From assembly GCA_003214855.1 (NCBI GenBank), contig QCLC01000001.1, positions 124,001 to 188,000 on the forward strand: a stretch of 64,000 bases of DNA. The letters are read 5' to 3'. The position numbers were made by a program, and so were the translations under genes. Below are positions 44,999 through 54,718 of the stretch, piece after piece. The notes under the pieces are model-generated. The model did no database searches. It had not been told where the DNA came from and saw nothing but the letters and a program-made list of their open reading frames with translations. This stretch comes from Prochlorococcus sp. AG-412-I05 (GTDB lineage Bacteria > Cyanobacteriota > Cyanobacteriia > PCC-6307 > Cyanobiaceae). Each line of letters starts with the position of its first letter. Position 1 is the stretch's first letter.

Positions 44999-46174
44999 AT
45001 GGCCCGGGTCGGTGTCCTCTTGATGAACCTAGGGGGCCCTGAACGTATCCAGGATGTAGGGCCTTTTCTCTTTAATATTTTTGCCGATCCGGAGATCATT
45101 CGGCTGCCAAACCCCGCTCTTCAGAGGCCTTTGGCCTGGTTGATCAGCACGTTGCGCAGCAGTAAATCCGAGCAGGCCTACCGCTCAATAGGGGGCGGTT
45201 CACCTCTGCGGCGGATCACTGAACAACAGGCTCGGGAGTTGCAGAGCTTGCTTCGGCAACGCGGTATCGATGCCACGAGCTATGTGGCGATGCGTTATTG
45301 GCATCCCTTCACAGAATCCGCTGTCGCCGATATCAAAGCTGATGGGATTGATCAGGTGGTGGTGCTTCCCCTCTACCCTCATTTTTCGATTAGTACCAGT
45401 GGCTCGAGTTTTCGAGAGTTGCAGCGCTTGCGACAGACTGATGAATCTTTCCGCAAGCTGCCAATACGTTGTATCCGCAGCTGGTACGACCACCCTGGAT
45501 ATGTCCGTGCCATGGCGGAGTTGATCGCTGAGCAGGTTCGGCTGAGTGATGTGCCTGAAGAAGCTCAAGTGTTTTTTAGTGCTCATGGAGTGCCCAAGAG
45601 CTATGTCGAACAAGCAGGTGATCCATATCAGAAGGAGATCGAGGCTTGTACAACCTTGATCATGGCTGAGCTGGAAAACCTTCTTGGCTATGGCAATCCT
45701 CATTCCCTTGCCTATCAAAGCCGAGTGGGTCCAGAAGAATGGATTCAGCCCTATACCGATGAAGTTATTGAGCAGCTTGGTGAGGCTGGTACACGAGATT
45801 TAGTGGTTGTGCCGATCAGCTTTGTGAGCGAACACATCGAAACTCTCGCCGAGCTTGATATCGAATACCGCGAGCTGGCGACCGAAGCAGGGATTGTTCA
45901 TTTCAGGCGGGTGCCTGCTCTTGATACTTACCCCACATTCATTGAGGGCCTGGCCGATCTGGTGGGATCCAGTCTTGAGGGGCCAGAGATCAATCTCGAT
46001 GAGGCTGCGAAGCTGGCCGGTCGAGTGAAGTTCTATCCCCAGGAGAGATGGCAATGGGGCTTGAATACCAGTTCTGAGGCATGGAATGGACGCATAGCCA
46101 TGCTTGGTTTTGCGGCTTTTTTGTTGGAGCTGATCAGTGGCCATGGCCCTTTGCACACGATCGGTCTGCTCTGA
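44999..46174 (+). CDS. hemH: ferrochelatase with C-terminal chlorophyll-binding-like domain
   Basis: A 391-residue enzyme inserting Fe2+ into protoporphyrin IX. The catalytic core is seen in [39 protein letters not shown] and [10 protein letters not shown], with the active-site His in SAHG. After about residue 325 a linker leads to a membrane helix with [13 protein letters not shown] near 355-367, the ExxNGRxAMxGF signature of high-light-inducible/CAB proteins. This extension is usual in cyanobacterial and plastid ferrochelatases and is thought to link the enzyme to chlorophyll supply. Divergent from the recombinase by 74 bases. Confidence 0.97.
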   Translation: MARVGVLLMNLGGPERIQDVGPFLFNIFADPEIIRLPNPALQRPLAWLISTLRSSKSEQAYRSIGGGSPLRRITEQQARELQSLLRQRGIDATSYVAMRYWHPFTESAVADIKADGIDQVVVLPLYPHFSISTSGSSFRELQRLRQTDESFRKLPIRCIRSWYDHPGYVRAMAELIAEQVRLSDVPEEAQVFFSAHGVPKSYVEQAGDPYQKEIEACTTLIMAELENLLGYGNPHSLAYQSRVGPEEWIQPYTDEVIEQLGEAGTRDLVVVPISFVSEHIETLAELDIEYRELATEAGIVHFRRVPALDTYPTFIEGLADLVGSSLEGPEINLDEAAKLAGRVKFYPQERWQWGLNTSSEAWNGRIAMLGFAAFLLELISGHGPLHTIGLL

Positions 46175-46382
46175 GTGCTGGCTCGTTAAGGGTGGTCTCA
46201 CTCTTCTTGTTGGTTCGCATGTGGGATGACTGTTCTCAACGGAGTCCATTTGTATTGGGGCATTCGTCCTCAGGCAGCAGGCTCAATGAAGGATTGATTT
46301 TGCTGGTGATGGTGAAGAACCAATAGGCAATCTGTACGGCAGGCCCTTAATCTTTAGGAGCAGACCATGCTTTGCCACTGCC

Positions 46383-48164
46383 GTGACCTTGACTTCTTCA
46401 ACCACGGTTCTCGGTGGTTCATCACAACAAGAGCAAAAGCGGATGACGGGCGCTGATGCCCTGATGGATGCTCTTCGCCGCAACGGTGTGGAGATCATCT
46501 TTGGTTATCCAGGTGGTGCAATCCTTCCCATTTACGACGCCGTTCATAAGGCGGAGCAGCAGGGATGGTTGAAGCACATCCTTGTTCGCCATGAGCAGGG
46601 GGGTGCCCATGCGGCGGATGGCTATGCAAGGGCTACAGGTCGTGTTGGAGTTTGCTTTGGTACCTCTGGGCCAGGCGCAACCAATTTGGTTACTGGTATC
46701 GCCACGGCTCAGATGGATTCAGTTCCAATGGTGGTGATCACAGGACAGGTCCCTCGACCATGCATTGGTACAGATGCTTTTCAGGAAACTGATATTTTCG
46801 GGATCACTTTGCCTATCGTGAAACACTCCTGGGTTGTTCGCGATCCGGGTGATTTGGCTTCGGTTGTTGCTCAAGCATTTTTTATTGCAGCTTCTGGGAG
46901 ACCTGGTCCGGTGTTGATTGATATCCCTAAGGATGTGGGCCAGGAGGAATTCGACTATCAGCCAGTTGAACCTGGATCCGTCGTGCCTGCAGGATTTCAC
47001 CGATTGCCGGCTCCAGAACTTTCCTCGATTGAGGCGGCTCTCGATTTAATTGATGATGCTCAGAGGCCTCTCCTTTACGTTGGAGGAGGAGTTATTTCTG
47101 CCGGAGCTCACGAGAGCCTTAAGGGATTTGCAGAACGTCATCAGATACCTGTTACTACCACATTGATGGGTAAGGGGGCGTTTGATGAGCGACATCCTTT
47201 GGCTTTGGGGATGTTGGGAATGCATGGCACTGCCTATGCCAACTTTGCAGTCACTGAATGTGATTTGTTGATCGCTGTTGGCGCACGTTTCGATGACCGG
47301 GTTACAGGCAAGCTTGATACTTTTGCACCCCGCGCAAGAGTGATTCATTTTGAAATTGATCCAGCAGAAGTAGCTAAGAACCGACGTCCTGATGTTGCGG
47401 TATTGGGTGATGTTGGTGTCAGCTTGGTGAAGTTGTTGGACTTGAGTAAGCAAAAGCCTGTTGAGTTGAGGACTTCAGCGTGGCTAACTCGTATTGAGAG
47501 TTGGAAGAACCTTTACCCCTTGATGACTCCGCCTGAGGAGGGGCCAATTTATCCGCAGGAGGTGCTCTTGGCGATCAGGGACTTGGCTCCTGAGGCCTAC
47601 ATAACAACTGATGTTGGCCAGCATCAGATGTGGGCGGCTCAATATTTACGGAATGGGCCTCGTCAGTGGATCAGTAGCGCGGGATTGGGAACGATGGGTT
47701 TCGGGATGCCAGCTGCTATTGGTGTTCAAATTGCTTTGCCAGATGAACAGGTTGTTTGTATCGCTGGTGATTCCAGCATCCTGATGAATATTCAGGAGTT
47801 GGGAACACTGATTGAGTACAACATCCCAGCCAAGATTGTGATTGTGAACAACCACTGGCAAGGCATGGTTCGTCAGTGGCAGCAAAGCTTCTACGAAGAT
47901 CGTTATTCAGCCACTGACATGCTTCCGGGCATGCCTGATTTCGTGGCATTGGCGAAGGCCTTCAGGATTGGCGGGGCGTTGATCACTGAGCGAAAGGATC
48001 TCAGGTCAAGCTTGAAGCAGGCCCTTGCGTCTCCAGGTCCGATGCTCATCGACGTGCATGTGCGACGTGATGAAAATTGCTATCCGATGGTTCCTCCTGG
48101 CAAGAGCAATGCTCAAATGGTGGGTTTGCCTAACCACCCTGAACTTTCTGGGGTTTCTCTCTGA
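46383..48164 (+). CDS. ilvB: acetolactate synthase, large (catalytic) subunit
   Basis: A 593-residue thiamine-diphosphate enzyme, first step of branched-chain amino acid synthesis. The TPP glutamate lies in [19 protein letters not shown]; the FAD-binding middle and the C-terminal TPP/Mg motif [12 protein letters not shown] with [13 protein letters not shown] are all present. GTG start gives MTLTSST, the usual picocyanobacterial N-terminus; an ATG 20 codons in ([11 protein letters not shown]) is an alternative. The stop overlaps the next gene's ATG. No ilvN gene is in the window. Confidence 0.96.
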   Translation: MTLTSSTTVLGGSSQQEQKRMTGADALMDALRRNGVEIIFGYPGGAILPIYDAVHKAEQQGWLKHILVRHEQGGAHAADGYARATGRVGVCFGTSGPGATNLVTGIATAQMDSVPMVVITGQVPRPCIGTDAFQETDIFGITLPIVKHSWVVRDPGDLASVVAQAFFIAASGRPGPVLIDIPKDVGQEEFDYQPVEPGSVVPAGFHRLPAPELSSIEAALDLIDDAQRPLLYVGGGVISAGAHESLKGFAERHQIPVTTTLMGKGAFDERHPLALGMLGMHGTAYANFAVTECDLLIAVGARFDDRVTGKLDTFAPRARVIHFEIDPAEVAKNRRPDVAVLGDVGVSLVKLLDLSKQKPVELRTSAWLTRIESWKNLYPLMTPPEEGPIYPQEVLLAIRDLAPEAYITTDVGQHQMWAAQYLRNGPRQWISSAGLGTMGFGMPAAIGVQIALPDEQVVCIAGDSSILMNIQELGTLIEYNIPAKIVIVNNHWQGMVRQWQQSFYEDRYSATDMLPGMPDFVALAKAFRIGGALITERKDLRSSLKQALASPGPMLIDVHVRRDENCYPMVPPGKSNAQMVGLPNHPELSGVSL

Positions 48165-48526
48165 TGCAACGACTGCAGTTTGTTCTACTAAGCATTCTGC
48201 TTGTTTTGTTCATCGCACCATTGCCTGTCATAGCGGCGGAAGTGCTGCGTGTGAGTAGCTCCTCGTTGCTCCTCGTTGGTGACCACAACCGAACCTATAC
48301 GGTTCGTCTTGCTTGTTTGCAGGTGGATCCATCTGATGAGGCGGAGGCGATGGCTTGGTTGAAGTCAGAGTTACCCAGGCGCCGGCGGGTCAATCTGCGC
48401 CCAGAAGGTTCTAGCGATGGGATGCTTTTGGCGCGGGTGACCTCCATCGGCAGCGATGTAGATCTCAGTGCAGGGCTAGCGACTGCTGGTTTAGGTCGTT
48501 TAACTTGCGATTCGCCTCAGGTTTGA
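48164..48526 (+). CDS. secreted SNase-like protein, probably degenerate
   Basis: A 120-residue protein with a signal peptide (residues 1-25, ending VIAA) and a compact domain whose strand order and motifs (YTVRLACLQVDP, ELPRRRRVNLRP, DGMLLARVTSIGSDVDLSAGLATAGLGRL) follow the staphylococcal nuclease fold. The catalytic Arg/Glu/Asp set is not evident (the usual RxxGxDxPE reads RLACLQVDPSD), so nuclease activity is doubtful. The ATG overlaps the ilvB stop. Likely envelope-located with unknown role. Confidence 0.6.
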   Translation: MQRLQFVLLSILLVLFIAPLPVIAAEVLRVSSSSLLLVGDHNRTYTVRLACLQVDPSDEAEAMAWLKSELPRRRRVNLRPEGSSDGMLLARVTSIGSDVDLSAGLATAGLGRLTCDSPQV

Positions 48527-48636
48527 GATAGCAGTGGCTCTGCAGGATCAAATTGTTTCTCTAGAAAGATCTTGTGATAAAGCCAGAGGTGTCTGATCCA
48601 TCAGCCCTACTCTGATGACGTTGGGTCTTCAGGATC

Positions 48637-49902
48637 ATGGCCCCCTCCCAAGCGGCCCCTTTAAGTGGTTCGTCTTTGGCTGCAAATTCCATTGCAAGTG
48701 GGTCTTGGAGGCAAAGGTTCTTTAAGGCTCCCTGGCGGAGCTGGTTGATGATTTTTGCCAGTCTCCTTGGCTGTCAGGCGGTTTCGGCAAGTGGGTTGCT
48801 GTCTCCATCTGTGGTGGTTCTGTTGCCAAAGGGCTCTGCTGTAGAAGGTGCCAATGAGATCTTCCTCAAGGGCTTCCAGTTGGGAGAGGAGAAGGTAAGA
48901 GGTTGCGGTCTTTCGCTGGCGTCTGTGAAGTTGCGTCTTTTTAATCTGGATGATGATCCTGCTGTGGCTGTATCAGGTAACCCGCGGTTGAAGTTGGTTG
49001 TGGCGCCTCCTGCTGCGGATCTTCGTGCTTTTTCTGCTCTGGCGTCTAAGCGCAATCTCAGTGTGGTGCTGCCTTATCAGCGGGGCGCTTCGTTACGAAG
49101 TCTCGGTGAGCTGGATGCGCGTTCACACCTGTGGTTCTTGGTGGCACCTGTTCGAGATGATCATCAGGCCATGGCCCAGCGAGTGATGGAGCAGGGTTGG
49201 CGCCGCGTGATGGTGGTGCGAGATCCATCTGAGCTTGGTGTTGCTGCAGCGAAATCTTTTATTGAAGCCTTTGAAATCCTTGGAGGGAGGGTGGAGAGCT
49301 ACGAGCCCGAGTTGGTGCAGAGCGTGAGTCCTGACGATGGCGAACGACTTAAGCGTTTGCAGCAGGACCTGGTCTGGCTAGGACCTGATGCTCTTGTCTT
49401 GGCGTCTCGCCCATCAGGTCCTCTTGCGCAGGCTTTGAAAAAGGCTCAGATGGATGGATTGCTTGGGCGGGGACCACAACATCCAGCCTGGGTATGGCTT
49501 GCATCATCGGATTTGGCGAGTGATATCGGTCCAGAAGCCTGGGAGCAGCTCTTGTTGAAGCAATCCTCACGGGGGCCTGGTTGGCAGAAATTTTCTGAAT
49601 CGTTTGAGCAGCATTGGGGGCAGGCGCCCGATTTGTTGGCCGCTGCTGGTTTTGATACTGCTCGAATAATTGCGCTGTCAACGATGTCTGCTTCTCTAGC
49701 TTCTGCAGAGGGAAGCGCTGATCCTCTTGGATGGGTTGATGCAGAAAGTGAACCCCAGCCTCTTTGCAAAGCTTTGCGCTTGCGGCTCGAAGGCAAACAA
49801 GTGCGTTTGGAGGGCGCCGCTAGCAGTTTTGCTTTGCGAGCAGGACAGACACCTTCTGGGACAACAGTTTTTACTCGAGTTTCTGCTTTGGGGCCTGACT
49901 GA
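48637..49902 (+). CDS. lipoprotein with periplasmic-binding-protein-I-like fold (LpoA/LivJ-like)
   Basis: A 421-residue protein with a lipobox FASLLGC (Cys46) after a hydrophobic leader preceded by about 35 polar residues. The rest shows the alternating alpha/beta order of type I periplasmic binding proteins: LSPSVVVLLPKGSAVEGANEIFLKGFQLG at the start, then VVLPYQRGASL, VMVVRDPSELG, ALVLASRPSGPLAQALKKA and LLAAAGFDTARII. Similar proteins serve as amino-acid receptors or as PBP activators (LpoA). No transporter genes adjoin, which slightly favours a non-transport role. Confidence 0.75.
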   Translation: MAPSQAAPLSGSSLAANSIASGSWRQRFFKAPWRSWLMIFASLLGCQAVSASGLLSPSVVVLLPKGSAVEGANEIFLKGFQLGEEKVRGCGLSLASVKLRLFNLDDDPAVAVSGNPRLKLVVAPPAADLRAFSALASKRNLSVVLPYQRGASLRSLGELDARSHLWFLVAPVRDDHQAMAQRVMEQGWRRVMVVRDPSELGVAAAKSFIEAFEILGGRVESYEPELVQSVSPDDGERLKRLQQDLVWLGPDALVLASRPSGPLAQALKKAQMDGLLGRGPQHPAWVWLASSDLASDIGPEAWEQLLLKQSSRGPGWQKFSESFEQHWGQAPDLLAAAGFDTARIIALSTMSASLASAEGSADPLGWVDAESEPQPLCKALRLRLEGKQVRLEGAASSFALRAGQTPSGTTVFTRVSALGPD

Positions 49903-49975
49903 GGCAGAACTCGAATCTGCTGGGATTGAATCAGGATTGGATGGAGCTGATGCGCTTTACGTGTGAGGTGATGAC

Positions 49976-51652
49976 GTGTTGCGGTTGAGTGAGTTGAAGC
50001 TTCCCCTTGATCATTCGCCAGAGGCGATCGAAGCAGTCATCCTTAAGCGGTTGCGTATTCCACCTTCCCAGCTCATCAATCACAGGCTGGTGAAACGAAG
50101 TATTGACGCTCGACGTCATGAGCGGATCCAGTTCATCTACAGCGCGGATGTGAAGGTTAGAGGGGAAGCTGCTCTGTTGAAACGCCACGCAGGCAATCAA
50201 AAGATTCGTAAGGCTCCAGACACCCGCTATTACCCAGTTGCGCAGGCGCCAACAGATTTCCCTCAAGTAGAAACGCAGCGGCCGGTTGTGGTGGGTGCAG
50301 GCCCTTGTGGTTACTTTGCAGCTCTCCTTCTGGCACAGATGGGTTTCAAGCCTTTGCTGTTGGAGCGCGGTCAGTCGATCAAAAAGCGCACGCTAGAAAC
50401 CTTTGCTTTCTGGAGGGGACAGCGGCCTTTCAATCCTGATTCCAATGCCCAATTCGGTGAAGGTGGGGCGGGGACTTTCTCAGACGGAAAGCTTTATAGC
50501 CAGGTGAGTGACCCTGAGCACTATGGGCGCAAGGTGCTTGAAGAATTGGTAGCCAGTGGAGCCAATCCAGAGATCCTTACGGTGCACCGACCTCACATTG
50601 GCACCTACAAATTGGCCACGGTGGTGCGTGGAATGCGCGCAAGAATTGAGGAGCTTGGCGGTGAGATTCGATTTGAGACTCGAGTTGATGAATTGCTGCT
50701 GCGGCGAGATTTAGATCATTCACGCACTGGCAAGCCTTTGCAGGTGGTAGGGCTGAAGCTTGCCGATGGCAGCACAATTAGCAGTCGGCATGTGTTATTT
50801 GCCCTGGGTCATTCAGCACGGGACAGCTTCGCCATGTTGGAAAGGGTTGGCGTGAAGCTTGAGGCCAAGCCCTTTTCTGTAGGACTCCGCATCGAACACC
50901 CCCAGCCTCTGATCGATCGCGCGCGCTGGGGTCCAATGGTGGGTCATCCACAACTCGGCCATGCGGAATACAAGCTGGTGCATCACGCTCGTAATGGCCG
51001 CTCTGTCTATAGCTTTTGCATGTGTCCGGGGGGAGTTGTGGTGGGTGCTACATCGCAAGCAGATTGCGTGGTTACCAATGGCATGAGTCAACACACGCGC
51101 AATGAACGCAATGCCAACAGTGCCTTGGTTGTGAATTTGGAGCATCAGGATTTGTGCAGTTATGAGCGTTGGCCAGGAGATCCTCTGGCAGGAGTGGCCT
51201 TGCAGCGGGAGTTGGAACAAAGGGCTTTTCAGCTTGGAGGTGGTGGATATTGTGCCCCTGCTCAGCGCCAGGAGGATTTCCTGGCGGGCAGGCCTACAAC
51301 TTGCCTCGGTGAGGTGATTCCCTCTTATCTGCCAGGGATCACGTTGGTTGACCTCAATCAGATGTTGCCGGCTCCGTTGATTGAGGCTTTAAGAGAGGCC
51401 TTGCCGGCCTTCGCTAGGTGTTTACCAGGCTATGAGCATCCTGATGCTGTACTCACTGGGGTTGAGACCCGTACCTCATCGCCTCTGCGTATTCCCAGGG
51501 ATAACTCCTTTGAGTCGCTTAACACCACTGGGCTGATTCCGGCTGGAGAAGGGGCTGGTTATGCCGGAGGCATCCTTTCGGCTGGCATCGATGGGATTAG
51601 GGCTGCAGAAGCCCTGGCGAAACAGCTTGTGGTTGCTCAGTCTTCAGCTTGA
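49976..51652 (+). CDS. FAD-dependent oxidoreductase of the COG2509 type
   Basis: A 558-residue flavoprotein. An N-terminal lobe of about 90 residues (LSELKLPLDHSPEAIEAVILKRL then HRLVKRSIDARR) precedes the FAD motif VVVGAGPCGYFAALLLAQMG (about 102-121). Further conserved blocks are NAQFGEGGAGTFSDGKL near 162 and GEGAGYAGGILSAGIDGIRAAEAL at the end. It matches uncharacterised FAD-dependent dehydrogenases found across bacteria and plastids; no substrate is known. GTG start; the stop overlaps the convergent PgeF gene by 16 bases. Confidence 0.85.
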   Translation: MLRLSELKLPLDHSPEAIEAVILKRLRIPPSQLINHRLVKRSIDARRHERIQFIYSADVKVRGEAALLKRHAGNQKIRKAPDTRYYPVAQAPTDFPQVETQRPVVVGAGPCGYFAALLLAQMGFKPLLLERGQSIKKRTLETFAFWRGQRPFNPDSNAQFGEGGAGTFSDGKLYSQVSDPEHYGRKVLEELVASGANPEILTVHRPHIGTYKLATVVRGMRARIEELGGEIRFETRVDELLLRRDLDHSRTGKPLQVVGLKLADGSTISSRHVLFALGHSARDSFAMLERVGVKLEAKPFSVGLRIEHPQPLIDRARWGPMVGHPQLGHAEYKLVHHARNGRSVYSFCMCPGGVVVGATSQADCVVTNGMSQHTRNERNANSALVVNLEHQDLCSYERWPGDPLAGVALQRELEQRAFQLGGGGYCAPAQRQEDFLAGRPTTCLGEVIPSYLPGITLVDLNQMLPAPLIEALREALPAFARCLPGYEHPDAVLTGVETRTSSPLRIPRDNSFESLNTTGLIPAGEGAGYAGGILSAGIDGIRAAEALAKQLVVAQSSA

Positions 51653-52491
51653 GCAACGATTCCACTCCACTGAACAGCTTTGACGTGGTCCCTGCGCCAT
51701 GAGTAAAAGAGGCTGGGCTCTGCCACTGTGCATAGTGGGCAACTGCTGATCTGCTCGCTGCTTAACCCAGCTCGTTTGAGTTGTTCAGCAGCAGCCAAGC
51801 GAATGTCGAGACGCAGTCGCTGTGGCTCTTGGTCTGCATCGAGAATGCCTCCTTCTTTTAGTGCGGAGAGCCGTTGCTCCAGCTGGATTGGTGGGTTGTT
51901 GGGATCTGCTTCGAGGCTCTTGGCCACAGTTTCTGCAACATCAACTTGAATCTGATAGTTGGAACCGCTGACAGCTGGTCCTAGAGCAACAAGCAGAGTC
52001 TCGATTTTTGCTCCTCGAGATTCCAACTTTGCTAGAGCTTCCTTCAGGATTTTGGCCGCTACGCCTCGCCAGCCCACATGACATGCGGCTGCATGCCCCG
52101 TGGACTGGTCGGCAATCAGTATTGGAGTGCAGTCGGCAGTGCAGACCCAGAGACTTTGTCCACCCCTGTCGCTGACGAGGCCATCAGCCTCCGGCCAGGG
52201 TGGGCGGTTGGCTTGTGAGGCTTGGAGCACCCTGCCACCATGAACTTGTTGGGGTCTATGAACGCTAATGCCTGCGCTTAGGTAACCAGCTAGTTGATCG
52301 GGCCCTCGATCTTGCCAGCGTCGCGTGAAGAATCCATGTTCGAAACCAGCCTTTTGTAGAAGGTCGGCCTGCAGGTAGTAGCCCCCATAGCAACCGACCC
52401 AGGTCCATCCTTTGAGTTGGTTGAACAGGGTATCTGGAGCAGCAAGCGGGTCTTGGTTGTCAGTTTCCGCTGCCGGCCCCAGCGATGTCAT
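51637..52491 (-). CDS. PgeF/YfiH-family polyphenol oxidase-like protein
   Basis: A 284-residue member of the YfiH (DUF152, laccase-domain) family. The zinc-binding trio is visible: His in PQQVHGGRVL, Cys in CTADCTPIL and His in ACHVGWRGVA. Proteins of this family act on purine nucleosides or remove wrongly built peptidoglycan precursors (PgeF in E. coli); older labels call them laccases. It overlaps Tab2 upstream by four bases and ends against the flavoprotein gene. Confidence 0.9.
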   Translation of the reverse strand: MTSLGPAAETDNQDPLAAPDTLFNQLKGWTWVGCYGGYYLQADLLQKAGFEHGFFTRRWQDRGPDQLAGYLSAGISVHRPQQVHGGRVLQASQANRPPWPEADGLVSDRGGQSLWVCTADCTPILIADQSTGHAAACHVGWRGVAAKILKEALAKLESRGAKIETLLVALGPAVSGSNYQIQVDVAETVAKSLEADPNNPPIQLEQRLSALKEGGILDADQEPQRLRLDIRLAAAEQLKRAGLSSEQISSCPLCTVAEPSLFYSWRRDHVKAVQWSGIVAQAED

Positions 52492-53387
52492 GGTTGCGGC
52501 AGGTCACGCAGCATCCAGAAACCAGCAAATCGTTTTTCCTCTGGGGAGGTCTGCACAGAGATGAATTGCAGTCCGCCGGCTTGCTCTCTTGCTTCTAGGA
52601 GGCTCTGTTGAACTGCCGTGGCTGTTTTGTCATCCAAATCCGTCACCAGCCAGCGATCGTCTTGACCTGCTTCAAGCATCAGCTGCGTGCCATCGACGGC
52701 CAAGCAAACTGGTTCCAGGCCTCCAAGCCAGCCTGCTAGAGCCAAAGCACGGGTTTGACTGAACATCCGTACACCTGGCACGGGGATGTTGTCGTTGTCG
52801 TTTGCTCCAACTGGTAGTAGGCCACCGAAGCCGATTGGCCACTCTTGGGCTTCGCGTAGCAAACCCAAGGGTAGGGAGGCCCAGCTCCAGGCGTCTCCCC
52901 TTACGGCCTCAGGTAGAGGCACTGGGGGTGTTGGAATCGGAGTTGGGGGAGGAGCCAGCGGACCAGCCATGTAGCCCTCCTCAAGTGGGTAGACGTCCCG
53001 TTCTCGCTCGGCGAGCCAGTCGAGTAGGGCATAGGTTCGGCGGCTTGGAATGACTTCGATACCAAGCTCTGCGGCAGCCCGTTGCACCATGGTGCGCATC
53101 GATATACGCCAACAGCGAAGCCTGAGAGGGGCCTCCCAGCCTTGTTCCTGAGAGTCTTTCAGGGCCTCTCTCAGGGCATCGGTCAGCCACAGTGAATTGA
53201 CTTCTCCTGCAGGGCAGCGTTTTACCCAGCGGAATGGTGCAGTTCCTGACGGGTCCTGGGAGCTGCTGATTAACAACTCCCAACGTTTTTTGCCGTCAGA
53301 TTCAAGGATTGGTCGTGAGTAGAAGTCGAGCTCCCAGTCAGTCTTAGGGTGTTGGTCTGTGATGTTGGGCGTATTGGCAGCAATCAT
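52488..53387 (-). CDS. Tab2/Atab2-family RNA-binding protein
   Basis: A 299-residue protein of the Tab2 family, conserved in cyanobacteria and plastids. It opens with WELDFYSRPILESDGKKRWELL and keeps the family blocks FSQTRALALAGWLGGLEP and DDRWLVTDLDDKTA. In Chlamydomonas and Arabidopsis the orthologue binds psaB mRNA and supports translation of photosystem I subunits. It shares four-base overlaps with the S1-domain gene before it and the YfiH-type gene after it, suggesting a translation-linked unit. Confidence 0.92.
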   Translation of the reverse strand: MIAANTPNITDQHPKTDWELDFYSRPILESDGKKRWELLISSSQDPSGTAPFRWVKRCPAGEVNSLWLTDALREALKDSQEQGWEAPLRLRCWRISMRTMVQRAAAELGIEVIPSRRTYALLDWLAERERDVYPLEEGYMAGPLAPPPTPIPTPPVPLPEAVRGDAWSWASLPLGLLREAQEWPIGFGGLLPVGANDNDNIPVPGVRMFSQTRALALAGWLGGLEPVCLAVDGTQLMLEAGQDDRWLVTDLDDKTATAVQQSLLEAREQAGGLQFISVQTSPEEKRFAGFWMLRDLPQP

Positions 53388-54649
53388 CCTGCTGACTGTT
53401 CCTGCTGCCTAAGGACGTTACGAGCTTTGTTGGCTCGATCCGTCGCTTCAGCCATAACCTTATCTTTTTCGATTAGGAGTTCGCCTGGTTGTCCTTCCAG
53501 TAGGGCTGTGTTCAGGGCAATGCGTCCGCGGCCAGGGTCCATTTCGGTGATCAAGGCTTTGACTCGATCGCCTTGGTTGAATACCTCCCGCAGGGATCTA
53601 AGACTGCCACCGGTGATCATGGATTGGTGAAGGAGGCCACTCACACCGCCTAGGTCTATGAAGAAACCGTAGGGCTTCACTGCTACGACTTGACCTTCCA
53701 CGAGCTGTCCTACTTCAAGTTCAGAGAAGCGGGCGGCGGTAGCGGCCCGCTTCTCTGAAAGCACCAGCTTGCGGGTTTCTGGATTGACTTCCAGGAATGC
53801 CACACCAAGGGTTTTTCCGACAAGCGCTTCGTGATTCTCTCCATTTTGGAGCTGAGAGCGGGGGATAAATCCTCTCAGGCCTTCAAGGTCGCAGGTCACT
53901 CCACCACGGTTGAATCCATTGACCTTGACCTGGGCGACCTTGCCTTCCTTCTCCATCTGCTGCACCTTGCTCCAGCTCTTACGCAGCTCTAGAGCTCGAC
54001 AGCTGATGGTGACCATCCCATCGGCATTTTGCTCTCGAGTGACGAGTACTTCGACCTCTAAACCCTTTGGGAAGCGCTCTTTGAGGTTGGTAATCACGCC
54101 AAGGCCGCATTCATTTTTGGGCATAAAGCCTGGTGCTTTCCCGCCGATGTCGACGTAAACACCATCACTTTCCAAAGCGATGACCTTGCCTGTAGCCACT
54201 TCCCCTGTGGTTCCAATTGGTTCGTTTTCATCTAGAGCAGCCAAGAAGGCGTCTTCATCGAAGTCGAAATCGTCGACACTGCGCGCTGGGTTGGATTGCC
54301 CTTCTTCGTTGCGATGATCGATACCCTTGGGGGCTGAAGCGCTTCGGCGTGACTGATCGGCCGGACCAAGTAGATCGGCCATCGTCATGTTTTGCAGCTC
54401 GCCGAGATCAAAACGACTCTCATCTGAGGCTGCATCAGCTGAGACGGATCGATTGGGGGCGTTGCTGAGCTGGCCTGATCCTGCAGTTGCTTCGTTGCCA
54501 GGTGAAGTTGTTTCGGTGGCTTCTCGCAGTAGCTTTTCTTGTTCCCTACGCCTGCTGATGTGCATGACCTGCAGGGGCTTGCGAGGGGCTTCCGCTGCGG
54601 GTTTAGGGGGCTTTGGTTTATTGGGCTGCGGACTGCCTGATCCGGCCAT
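53384..54649 (-). CDS. S1-domain RNA-binding protein (ribosomal protein S1 paralogue)
   Basis: A 421-residue protein with a Pro/Lys/Ser-rich, disordered N-terminal third and three S1 domains: one beginning EVATGKVIALESDGVYVDIGGK, one around VAQVKVNGFNRGGVTCDLEG, one with LVEGQVVAVKPYGFFIDLGGVSGLL. Cyanobacteria have two S1-type genes; this one is distinct from the canonical shorter S1 by its long leader. The frame is open to 54838, but that part overlaps the divergent gene; the ATG at 54649 is chosen. First of S1-Tab2-YfiH. Confidence 0.88.
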   Translation of the reverse strand: MAGSGSPQPNKPKPPKPAAEAPRKPLQVMHISRRREQEKLLREATETTSPGNEATAGSGQLSNAPNRSVSADAASDESRFDLGELQNMTMADLLGPADQSRRSASAPKGIDHRNEEGQSNPARSVDDFDFDEDAFLAALDENEPIGTTGEVATGKVIALESDGVYVDIGGKAPGFMPKNECGLGVITNLKERFPKGLEVEVLVTREQNADGMVTISCRALELRKSWSKVQQMEKEGKVAQVKVNGFNRGGVTCDLEGLRGFIPRSQLQNGENHEALVGKTLGVAFLEVNPETRKLVLSEKRAATAARFSELEVGQLVEGQVVAVKPYGFFIDLGGVSGLLHQSMITGGSLRSLREVFNQGDRVKALITEMDPGRGRIALNTALLEGQPGELLIEKDKVMAEATDRANKARNVLRQQEQSAG

Positions 54650-54718
54650 GGGGGCCTTGGGGTCGTCGATCAAGCATTCTGACAGGCAGGGTGGGGTTCT
54701 GTTCGCAGATTGGGGCTG

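Noticed and set aside
45200-45718. 172-codon minus-strand frame
   Set aside because: Complement of the hemH catalytic core.
46367-46453. 28-codon frame with good ribosome site overlapping the ilvB start, possible leader peptide
   Set aside because: No run of Leu, Ile or Val codons and no attenuator hairpins, so an ilv attenuation leader is not supported.
49877-49966. Possible small protein ending in LDGADALYV between the lipoprotein and flavoprotein genes
   Set aside because: No start codon with a ribosome site in the gap; the frame overlaps the end of the lipoprotein gene.
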